DNA of 64,000 nucleotides, taken from Pseudoalteromonas viridis. GTDB taxonomy: Bacteria; Pseudomonadota; Gammaproteobacteria; Enterobacterales; Alteromonadaceae. Location of the stretch: positions 2,480,001 to 2,544,000 of the forward strand of contig NZ_CP072425.1 in the NCBI RefSeq assembly GCF_017742995.1, read 5' to 3'. The notes under the pieces were generated by a model. The model made no database searches and was not told the DNA's origin. It saw nothing but the letters and a program-made list of their open reading frames with translations. The translations under genes were made by a program, and so were the position numbers. The stretch's first letter is position 1. Each line of letters starts with the position of its first letter. Shown piece by piece: positions 51,268 through 59,576 of this stretch.

Positions 51268-54200
51268 ATGATAAGGATCCTGTCGGCAACACAAGGCAAA
51301 CCAACGCGCTGGTTTGCGGGTATGTTTAGCGTCCTCCTGTTATTGCTGATTGCACTGGCTGTGTTTTTCTTTGAGCGCAAGCTGCAAAATGAGGTGCAGT
51401 TTGAGGTAGCCAGCCAGCTGAAGCAGAACACGGCGAATATGGCCGAGCAATTTGAGCGGCGTTACCGGGCCGACTTAAGCTATTTGCATTTTTTGAAAGA
51501 CACGCCGCCTTTTCCGGGCATTGCCCGTGCACTGAAAAACAACGGTGTTGACCCACAGGACAACCAGCCCATTGAGCTGTGGAAAACCCGCATTGCCACC
51601 ATTTTTAGATCTCTTATTCATAATAATTCAGAGTTATTGCAGCTAAGGATAATCATGCCGGATGGCCGGGAGTTTGTCCGGGTTGACAGACGTCGCGGTA
51701 AAGTAGAGCGGATCTCTGAAGCCAAGCTGCAGGATAAATCACACAAAGACTATGTGCAGGAAACCCTGGATTTGTCTGAGGAAATGCACTTTGCGTCGCG
51801 GATCTCTCTGAATTTTGAGAACAATAAAGTGCAGCGCCCGTTTACCCCGGTGCTGCGTATTGCCATGCCCTTATTTGATGCCGACAATGATCTATTTGGC
51901 CTGCTGGTACTGAATTCCAGTGCCCGGCAATTGATAGAGTTGCTGGACAGTGACAGCGCAGAGTACTTTTTAACCGACCATCAGGGGCACTATATTTACG
52001 GCCCGGAGCCGGTGTTTCATTATACCCGTGACCTGGCTAAGCCGAGGTTATTTGATGACGACTTTCAATTACACAGCACCGCTAAGGGTCGTGTTGATGG
52101 CGTTATTAAGCATGGTACCCAATCAATGCAGGTTGCCATTCAGCAGGAGCTGAACAGTGGCTATCAGGGACCAGGGCATGAAATGTTTATTACTGCGATT
52201 GCACCGCCCCAGCAGGCCAATGCGTTGTTAAATGAACGGCGTTTATCGAGTTATGTGCTGCTGGCTGTGGTGGTGTTGGTGCTGCTCTTGTTTATGGGCG
52301 GCATTGTGCTGTTTTATCGTAACCGGGAACGATATCAGGAAGATAAAGTAGTGTACGAGTCGATAATTGACGGTGCCGATGAGCCGATTGTCAGCTTTGA
52401 CACCCAGCTGAACGTACAAACATATAACAGTGCGTCTTTGCTGATCTTTCCCAGTCTGGCGGCCAGTGATCGGCAGCATAAAATCACCGATCTGGTGGCG
52501 TTACCCATGGATCGTCTGCAAGAGGCGGTGACCTACTTTAAGCACGAAGAAGGCCCAAAAGATACCGACTGGTATGAAAGCTACACGCTGCAGGACCAGA
52601 CCCGGCATGTTAATTTTAAAGTGTCTCCGGTGCGTGGCCCGGGTAACCAGTTGGTTGGGATCACCTTATTTGGCCGTGATACAACCAAAGAAAAGCTCAG
52701 TGAGCAGCAGGTTAAGAGCGCCAATGAAGGCCTGGAGCGCTTGGTACAGGAGCGCACCGGGGAGCTGGAAGCCGAAAAGGCCAAGGCCGTGAAGGCCTCT
52801 GCGGTTAAAAGTGCGTTTATTTCTACCATCAGCCATGAAATGCGCACCCCACTGAACGGCATTCTGGGCACCCTTAACCTGATCCGTCGTGAACCACTGA
52901 CCAAAAAACAGCTGTCTTATTTGGAAATGACCGAGACCAGCTCGTCAACTCTGGCCTCTTTAATCAACGATATTCTCGACTTATCTAAAATCGAGGCGGG
53001 TAAACTGGAGCTGGAGCAGGAGCCGCTGAACCCCATTTCAGTGGTAGAGCATGTGGTGACTTCTATTTCGTTAAAAGCCTACGAGAAACAACTGAATCTG
53101 GTGGTGGATGTGGCGGACATCGACTTTGTAGAGCTGGTGGGCGATGCCGGGCGGATCAAGCAGGTGGTGTTTAATCTGGTGAGCAACGCCATTAAGTTTA
53201 CCAGCAAGGGGTGTGTTTGCGTGCGCGGCCAGACAACGCAAGAAGCCGGCAAAGTATTCCTCAGTGTCACTGTGGAGGATACCGGAGTCGGGATTGATAA
53301 AAACAACCACCATAAGATTTTCTCTGCCTTCACGCAGGAAGACAGCGGGGTGAGTGCTGAATTTGGCGGCACCGGACTGGGCCTGTCGATTTGTAAAAAC
53401 CTTTGCGAGTTAATGGGCGGGGAAATTGGCTTTGAATCGCAAAAGAACATTGGCAGCAAGTTTTACTTTACTTTGCCGTTTGCGCTCGATACCGCTAAGC
53501 CCAGACCGCATGAGAATACGTTGGGGGGGCGGCGTTTTGAGCTGCATGTGGTGGATACCCGTGAGCGCAGCTTTTTATCACATGTGATCAATAAGTACGG
53601 CGGTACTGTGGTGGATCACGATGGTGAGTTTGTGGTGGCAGATCACGATAACCCTCACATTAATCCCCTGGCTGAGACGCCCATGTATGAGCGTACCATA
53701 GTGCTGTACAGTGAATTTACCCACCAAAGTGTTGCAGAGGGCTTTTTAGCTAAGCTGGTTAAGCCCATTCGCCTGGGGGCGTTTTTATCTGTGTTTGATC
53801 AGAATGCGATTGCTAAAATGCTGAAAAACCAACATCAGGTACAGGTGCCCAACGTACAATGCAACGAGCGTAACGATTTGGCTGGTGCAACCATCATGAT
53901 TGTTGATGACAACCAAATTAACCGGGAAGTTGCCCGTGGTATTCTCCATGGTGTTCATGCCAATGTAGTGACCTGTCAGTCGGGTCATGAGGCACTGAGT
54001 GCGTTACTGAATTTTGAAAAAAACAGCCAGCCAGTGTTTGCTGTTTTAATGGATTGCAATATGCCAACGATGGATGGTTATCAGGCTACGCGCCTGATCC
54101 GCGAAGGCAAAGGAGGAGAGTCGTTTCGTCATCTTCCGGTCATTGCGATGACGGCCAATGCCATGTCGGGAGAGCGGGAGCGGTGTCTGGCGGCGGGGAT

Positions 54201-54750
54201 GGACGATTATGTCACTAAACCAATACAGCCCAAGCTGCTGTTTGATGCGCTGACTAGGTTTAAATCTTTTCAGCAGCCAAACAAGCCATCCGTCATACAT
54301 CAGCCTGAGCATCCACCTTTGCAAACCACAACACAGGACAGTGCGGTGGGACAGAATGAACAACCGCCAGCGGTTTCTGGCGAAGTGCTTGATATTGATG
54401 GCACCATTGCGCGGCTACAGGGGGACTCGGAGCTGTATCTGCAAATCTGCATGCTGTTCTACAATAAAGCACCACAAAAGTTGTTATCTCTGAAAGAGCA
54501 GTGTAATAAGCAAGACCATGCTCAGGTGAAACAGATAAGCCATGCATTGCGGGGGCAAAGTGGCGACATAGGCGCACAGCGCCTGACTCAGTTGCTGGCG
54601 AAACTCGAAGAAGGCGCCAGCAACGAAGACGGCTCTGAATATAGCGCGCTAATCGAAAGTATTGAAGCTCAGTATCTGGTGCTTGAACAGGTGTTGCAGG
54701 AGGGGGTATTTAATACGTCATCTGCTGTCAGGCAGGGCAATGAAAGCTAA
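51268..54750 (+). CDS. Hybrid histidine kinase with periplasmic sensor, two receiver-like domains and HPt
   Basis: 1160 residues. TM1 (about 17-35), periplasmic sensor of about 290 residues (LLQLRIIMPDGREFVRVDRR is Cache-like), TM2 (about 328-350), PAS, coiled coil, HisKA (STISHEMRTPLNGILGTL), ATPase (NLVSNAIKFT, GGTGLGLSICK), a degenerate receiver-like segment (FELHVVDTRERSFLSHVINK ... KLVKPIRLGAFL) lacking the acceptor Asp pattern, a true receiver (MIVDDNQINREVARGIL, LMDCNMPTMDGYQATRLI, TKPIQ) and an HPt domain (ISHALRGQSGDIGAQRL). Signal and output unknown. Confidence 0.88.
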   Translation: MIRILSATQGKPTRWFAGMFSVLLLLLIALAVFFFERKLQNEVQFEVASQLKQNTANMAEQFERRYRADLSYLHFLKDTPPFPGIARALKNNGVDPQDNQPIELWKTRIATIFRSLIHNNSELLQLRIIMPDGREFVRVDRRRGKVERISEAKLQDKSHKDYVQETLDLSEEMHFASRISLNFENNKVQRPFTPVLRIAMPLFDADNDLFGLLVLNSSARQLIELLDSDSAEYFLTDHQGHYIYGPEPVFHYTRDLAKPRLFDDDFQLHSTAKGRVDGVIKHGTQSMQVAIQQELNSGYQGPGHEMFITAIAPPQQANALLNERRLSSYVLLAVVVLVLLLFMGGIVLFYRNRERYQEDKVVYESIIDGADEPIVSFDTQLNVQTYNSASLLIFPSLAASDRQHKITDLVALPMDRLQEAVTYFKHEEGPKDTDWYESYTLQDQTRHVNFKVSPVRGPGNQLVGITLFGRDTTKEKLSEQQVKSANEGLERLVQERTGELEAEKAKAVKASAVKSAFISTISHEMRTPLNGILGTLNLIRREPLTKKQLSYLEMTETSSSTLASLINDILDLSKIEAGKLELEQEPLNPISVVEHVVTSISLKAYEKQLNLVVDVADIDFVELVGDAGRIKQVVFNLVSNAIKFTSKGCVCVRGQTTQEAGKVFLSVTVEDTGVGIDKNNHHKIFSAFTQEDSGVSAEFGGTGLGLSICKNLCELMGGEIGFESQKNIGSKFYFTLPFALDTAKPRPHENTLGGRRFELHVVDTRERSFLSHVINKYGGTVVDHDGEFVVADHDNPHINPLAETPMYERTIVLYSEFTHQSVAEGFLAKLVKPIRLGAFLSVFDQNAIAKMLKNQHQVQVPNVQCNERNDLAGATIMIVDDNQINREVARGILHGVHANVVTCQSGHEALSALLNFEKNSQPVFAVLMDCNMPTMDGYQATRLIREGKGGESFRHLPVIAMTANAMSGERERCLAAGMDDYVTKPIQPKLLFDALTRFKSFQQPNKPSVIHQPEHPPLQTTTQDSAVGQNEQPPAVSGEVLDIDGTIARLQGDSELYLQICMLFYNKAPQKLLSLKEQCNKQDHAQVKQISHALRGQSGDIGAQRLTQLLAKLEEGASNEDGSEYSALIESIEAQYLVLEQVLQEGVFNTSSAVRQGNES

Positions 54751-54817
54751 TGGTGAAGCAACGTAAGCACAGTGACAGTCGTCACCCGTTATCGAACAAT
54801 TATCAGGGCGGACTAAG

Positions 54818-57556
54818 GTGAATGATGTGACCAACCACCAGGATACACCGGTAAGGAAACCCAGACCGCTGTGGCAACTGGTTTGGCCGTTATTATTGGT
54901 TATGGGGCTGGGCGTCTTGGGTGGCTGGTATAGCCATCAGTTGCACCTGCAACGCATTGATAAACGTGTAAAAAGTGCTTTAACGTCTGATCTGACCCGG
55001 CTTACTCAGGCCGTGGAAGAGCGTATGGCTTTGTACCGTTACGGGTTAGCGGGCCTGCGAGGGGCCATTCAGACCGTGGGCGTTGAGCACTTTAATTACG
55101 AGCGCATGCAGCGTTACACTGGCAGTCGTTACCATGAGCAGGAGTTTCCCGGTGCAAGAGGGTTTGGCTTCATTCGCTTTGTGCCTTATGACGACAGAGC
55201 GGCGTTTGTTCAGGACGCTCGCCAGCAACGACCCGACAAGCAATTTAATATTAAGCAGCTGACGCCCCATGAGCAAAGTTTGTACGTGATCCAGTTTATT
55301 GAACCTGAGTCGCGCAATAAGCAGGCGGTGGGTCTGGACATTGGCTCCGAAGCCATGCGCCGGGTTGCCGCAACCGATGCTGCCCGGCGCGCCGAAGTGA
55401 TGCTGACAGCACCGATCACCTTAGTGCAGGCCAATCAAAAAGTGCAGCATGGTTTTTTAATTTTAATGCCGGTCTATGCACAAGGTACAGCGCCCGGTAC
55501 CCCTATAGAGCGCATGGCGCAACTTGCTGGCTGGAGTTACAGCCCAATCCTTATTGATGAGGTGCTGGGCTCCCTTAAAGGCATTAAGCGTAATCTGGTT
55601 TTGAATGTCAGAGACATTGACCGCCGCGCCAGTACTTTGTTTTTCAGCCGTGGCGAGACTCAGTCGCAGCTGAATGAATATCGTGTACACAGCGTGATCC
55701 AGTTGTATGGCCGGACCTGGCGCATAGAGCTCAGCCCAACGATGGGTTATATCGACTCGCTAGGCTTGCCCAGCCCTTACCGGGCATTGCGTGAAGCGGT
55801 GATGATTACGTTGGCACTGATGCTGGTGGTCTTTTGCGTACAATTGCTCATTTTGCGCGCCCATCAGTCTAAAGCGCACCAGCTCGATTTGTCCGAGACC
55901 CGGGAAAAAGCCTTATCGGAGGCCAATGCGGTGCTGGAACAAAAGGTGGTGTCCCGGACGGCTGAAATAGAGCGGGTAGGAGCACTGCAGCGCAGCATTT
56001 TAGAAAGTGCTACCTATTCGGTGGTTGCAACCGATGTACACGGGGTGATCACGGTGTTTAACCCCGCCGCAGAAAAACTGTTGGGATATAAAGCCGAGGA
56101 AATGATTGGCAAACTGACGCCTGCGGTGTTCCATCTGGAGCTGGAGGTGGCACAGCGCGCCGAAGAGTTAACCGAGGAACTGGGCTATCTTATTGAGCCG
56201 GGGTTTGAGGCCTTTGTGGCTAAGGCCCGCCACGGCAAAAATGATGTCAATAACTGGACCTATGTGAAAAGGAGCGGGCAATTAACGCCGGTTCGTTTGA
56301 GTGTGTCACGGTTACAGGACAATCAAGGCCAGCTGGTGGGCTTTTTAGGAGTCGCATACGATTTGACCGAGCAGCTGGAGCACGAGCAGGCACTGGCAGA
56401 AGCCAAGCTGGTGGCGGAGCAGGCCACGCAGGCCAAATCAGAGTTTCTGGCCAATATGAGCCATGAAATACGCACGCCTATGAATGGCCTGTATGGCACC
56501 TTGCAACTGCTAAGTGAAGAGTCACTGCCGGGCAGCGCCCGAGAGTATCTTGATAAGGCCACTTATTCGGCAAAAGCCTTAATTACCATAATCAACGATA
56601 TTCTGGATTTTTCTAAAATAGAGGCGGGTAAACTGTCTTTGGAGATCCGGCCGTTTAATCTGACCGAGCTTATCAGCCATATTCAGACGGACCTGCAAGC
56701 GGTGGCCGCACAAAAAGGGATCTACTTGTCGGTTACCGGGCACTTTGATCATGCCAGCTGGCAAGGGGATGCCGTCAGGATCCGGCAAATACTTTTAAAT
56801 TTACTCTCCAATGCGATTAAATTTACCCAAAGAGGCGGGGTTGACCTGGAAATTGAACAAGTACAGGGCGAGCCGGGAGTGGTCTTTACCGTGCGTGATA
56901 CCGGAGTAGGGATTGGCAAAGAGGCCCAGGCGCGGCTGTTTCAGCGCTTTGAACAGGCCGACAAATCCACCACCCGCAGATTCGGCGGGACCGGTCTTGG
57001 GCTGTCTATCACCCAGTCTTTGGTCGAGCTGATGGCGGGCACCATTGAGGTGCAGAGTATGGAAAATGTCGGCAGCGTGTTTACTGTTTATCTGCCGCTT
57101 GAACAATGCGACCAGGCTGAGCCTGAAATTCACGAAAAGTGGTCACAAAGCCCGGACTTGAGTGGCGCACGCGTGTTGGTTGCTGAGGATAATGAAATTA
57201 ACCAGCTGGTGATCCGCGCTCTGCTGGATAAGTGCAATGTTGAAGTTGCCATGGTGATTAATGGCAAGGAGGCGGTTAACCAGGTAGCACGTCAGCGCCC
57301 GGATTTTGTGTTGATGGATATTCAGATGCCGGTTATGGATGGTGTAGAGGCCTGCAAGCTGATAAAACAGCAGCATCCGACATTGCCAGTCATAGCCCTG
57401 ACTGCTAATGTGTTAACCGAAGACAGGCAAAAGTATCAGCATGCAGGCTTTGATGGCTATATCGCCAAGCCCATTGAGCAAAAAGTGCTCTGGCAGGTGA
57501 TTGCAGAGCATGCACCTAAGCGGCCCAGCATGCGCGGTCGGTTAAAATCGATATAA
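54818..57556 (+). CDS. CHASE-domain hybrid histidine kinase
   Basis: 912 residues from GTG 54818. TM1 (about 22-42), a CHASE sensor (FNYERMQRYTGSRYHEQEFP, GARGFGFIRFVPYDDRAAF and the later LTAPITLVQANQKVQHGFLI), TM2 (about 327-347), PAS, HisKA (ANMSHEIRTPMNGLYGTL), ATPase (NLLSNAIKFT, GGTGLGLSITQ) and one receiver (VAEDNEINQLVIRALL, LMDIQMPVMDGVEACKLI, AKPIE). No HPt domain, unlike the kinase before it, so the relay needs a separate HPt protein or the HPt of a neighbour. Sense strand spacing suggests its own unit. Confidence 0.9.
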   Translation: MNDVTNHQDTPVRKPRPLWQLVWPLLLVMGLGVLGGWYSHQLHLQRIDKRVKSALTSDLTRLTQAVEERMALYRYGLAGLRGAIQTVGVEHFNYERMQRYTGSRYHEQEFPGARGFGFIRFVPYDDRAAFVQDARQQRPDKQFNIKQLTPHEQSLYVIQFIEPESRNKQAVGLDIGSEAMRRVAATDAARRAEVMLTAPITLVQANQKVQHGFLILMPVYAQGTAPGTPIERMAQLAGWSYSPILIDEVLGSLKGIKRNLVLNVRDIDRRASTLFFSRGETQSQLNEYRVHSVIQLYGRTWRIELSPTMGYIDSLGLPSPYRALREAVMITLALMLVVFCVQLLILRAHQSKAHQLDLSETREKALSEANAVLEQKVVSRTAEIERVGALQRSILESATYSVVATDVHGVITVFNPAAEKLLGYKAEEMIGKLTPAVFHLELEVAQRAEELTEELGYLIEPGFEAFVAKARHGKNDVNNWTYVKRSGQLTPVRLSVSRLQDNQGQLVGFLGVAYDLTEQLEHEQALAEAKLVAEQATQAKSEFLANMSHEIRTPMNGLYGTLQLLSEESLPGSAREYLDKATYSAKALITIINDILDFSKIEAGKLSLEIRPFNLTELISHIQTDLQAVAAQKGIYLSVTGHFDHASWQGDAVRIRQILLNLLSNAIKFTQRGGVDLEIEQVQGEPGVVFTVRDTGVGIGKEAQARLFQRFEQADKSTTRRFGGTGLGLSITQSLVELMAGTIEVQSMENVGSVFTVYLPLEQCDQAEPEIHEKWSQSPDLSGARVLVAEDNEINQLVIRALLDKCNVEVAMVINGKEAVNQVARQRPDFVLMDIQMPVMDGVEACKLIKQQHPTLPVIALTANVLTEDRQKYQHAGFDGYIAKPIEQKVLWQVIAEHAPKRPSMRGRLKSI

Positions 57557-57728
57557 TACCAATTTCACTTAATACCTGTTCAATTTGACGGAGCAAATAT
57601 GACGCTAACTGTGTTAAAAATTTCTTATTTAGAACCTTTACCTAAGGTATGAGTTCGCAAATTTTTGCCTAGTTATCGAACATATTTTCTCGCCTCAAAA
57701 TAGAACACTTAATTAAGCAAATTGGTAT
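57556..57728. mobile_element. MITE-like element, copy 3 (variant)
   Basis: 173 bp with the same ends as copies 1 and 2 but an altered middle: after ATTTAGAAC a stretch CTTTACCTAAGGTATGAGTT replaces the AACTAAATAGCA region, so the internal short frame is changed and shortened. As in copy 2, its first base is the last base of the upstream TAA stop. No gene between it and 57831. Confidence 0.72.
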
Positions 57729-57831
57729 AATAAACTGTGTTAGAAGTACCCTTGTTAATAAAATCAGGTGGTTAACCCTGCATTTTGCGGGTACACAGTG
57801 GTATAACCTAGGGTAAACGGGATGGAATTCG

Positions 57832-58761
57832 ATGTTTGAAATTGTACACAGTATCGAGAGTTGTACGGTATTGGTAGTTGACGATGCAAAGGTGATCCGC
57901 AAGCTGGTAAGCGCCATATTAAAGCCTGTTTGCCGCACGGTGAGTTTCGAAAGTGCCGAAACCGCGTTAAAAGTGTGCCATAAAATTAAACCAGACTTGA
58001 TCATCATGGATATTCATTTAGAGGGCATGTCCGGCCTTGAGGCGTGCCAGCAGCTTAAATCAGACCCTGAGCTGGCCGATATTCCCCTGATTTTTATCAC
58101 CTCTAATCAAGACCCTAAAACGCAGGAAAAGTGCTGGGATGCCGGGGCAGTGGATTTTATCGAAAAACCTTTAGTTGCCAGTACCCTGGTTAAACGGATC
58201 ACCACCCACCTCAAATACAAAGTACAGGCCGATATTCTGACTAACCAGTCTTTTGTTGACGGTCTGACGGAACTCTATAACCGGCGCTTTTTTGACATCG
58301 AAATTGAGCGACTATTAAAAGACAGTTTGCGCCGTCGTGTGCCGCTGGCATTGCTGCTTATCGATATTGACTTCTTCAAAAAATTCAATGACAGCCTCGG
58401 CCACCTTGAAGGGGATCAGGCACTAAAAAGTGTGACCCGGCAGGTATCTTTGTGTGCACGTCGCCCGGTCGACTTAGTTTGCCGCTATGGCGGCGAGGAA
58501 ATCGCGGTGTTGTTACCTGACACATCCGTGCACAGTGCCCAGCAATTTGCCAGTGACATTGTAAAAAGTATTGCCGATTTGGCCATTGACCACCCAATGT
58601 CTCCCTATAAACATGTGACGGTGAGTGTGGGGTTATCCTGCACCGGCAGTAACAAAGCCACAACGCCGGCGCAGTTGATAGCACAAGCCGATGACGCTTT
58701 GTATCATGCCAAAGAGGCTGGTCGTAACCAGTATCAGGCCAGCGTCGCCCTCGTGTCGTAA
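57832..58761 (+). CDS. Response regulator diguanylate cyclase (REC-GGDEF)
   Basis: 309 residues. Receiver (1-125: VVDDAKVIRKLVSAIL, LIIMDIHLEGMSGLEA, EKPLV) and GGDEF (about 140-305) with LTELYNRRFF, DIDFFKKFNDSLGHLEGDQA and RYGGEEIAVLLPDTS. The final Phe of GGEEF is Ile, a change usually tolerated. RxxD (RPVD) five residues upstream gives a product-inhibition site. It follows the CHASE kinase in the same direction, a natural source of phosphate. It ends 17 bp from the convergent DUF457 gene. Confidence 0.9.
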   Translation: MFEIVHSIESCTVLVVDDAKVIRKLVSAILKPVCRTVSFESAETALKVCHKIKPDLIIMDIHLEGMSGLEACQQLKSDPELADIPLIFITSNQDPKTQEKCWDAGAVDFIEKPLVASTLVKRITTHLKYKVQADILTNQSFVDGLTELYNRRFFDIEIERLLKDSLRRRVPLALLLIDIDFFKKFNDSLGHLEGDQALKSVTRQVSLCARRPVDLVCRYGGEEIAVLLPDTSVHSAQQFASDIVKSIADLAIDHPMSPYKHVTVSVGLSCTGSNKATTPAQLIAQADDALYHAKEAGRNQYQASVALVS

Positions 58762-58778
58762 GCTTTTTCTATACACGC

Positions 58779-59336
58779 TTACCTGAAATATCTGGCGTTG
58801 AGCCGGATACAGAGTGAGCGCGCTGCCTCATCCAGTTTACTGCCAAATAGTTCGAAAAATGAGATGTTTTTGCGTCTGACATAGCTGATACATGCCAGCA
58901 CCAGTGCCAACCAAATGAGTTGATTTTGCCAGGCGTTAAGTGCCCATTGCCCTTGCCAGGTCAAACCGGTGTTGCTAAACGGATACAAATACTCGATGGG
59001 CCACTGATAACCATCTGGCCCTTTGGAGCCAATCAAGTCAGTGAACAAGTGCAAATGAATTGCAACAAAGGACATCAGCCAGACACGCGCTTGTCTGGTG
59101 TGAGCCAATAACCCGGCGCAGGTTGCAATAGACACGGCGAACACCAGGTTATGGCCGAAGACATGATGCCATTGTTGATAGTATCGGGTGGTCCCTGTGA
59201 GCCAGTCTATCAGCAACCCGGCACCGTCCAGATCGGGTGTCAGGCCCGCTAAGGTTATGAGTATGCGTTCACGTTTTGTTACTACAGTGCTGGCGCCGCA
59301 CAGCCAGCTCATCATCAGGTGTGCACTGGGGGTCAT
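58779..59336 (-). CDS. DUF457/YdjM-like inner-membrane metal-dependent hydrolase-like protein
   Basis: 185 residues from the ATG at 59336 (AAAGGACCCT upstream); a longer frame from 59435 adds 33 residues without matching features. MTPSAHLMMSWLCGASTV, LAGLTPDLDGAGLLIDW, WHHVFGHNLVFA and HLHLFTDLIGSKGPDGYQWP carry the His/Asp pattern of the family; several transmembrane helices. The family is called metal-dependent hydrolase, but its reaction is not well known. No link to its neighbours is evident. Confidence 0.8.
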   Translation of the reverse strand: MTPSAHLMMSWLCGASTVVTKRERILITLAGLTPDLDGAGLLIDWLTGTTRYYQQWHHVFGHNLVFAVSIATCAGLLAHTRQARVWLMSFVAIHLHLFTDLIGSKGPDGYQWPIEYLYPFSNTGLTWQGQWALNAWQNQLIWLALVLACISYVRRKNISFFELFGSKLDEAARSLCIRLNARYFR

Positions 59337-59576
59337 AGGGTCCTTTGATATGTTTGTCTGGTTTACAGCTAACCACTGTTTTTGCTCGCAAAGTGGCTTA
59401 TAACTGTGGGCCCTGATCATCCCACTTTGACTCACTGTTTGTCTATTTTTATCGGTCGGTTTTAGTGTGCTTGATTAACCAGGAGCACCACGACAGGCAT
59501 GTGCCTCACAACGAGTCACTTCATCGCCCGATTTAGTATAAACTAGCCCTATATTGGATTTAACACAGCAGTAAAA

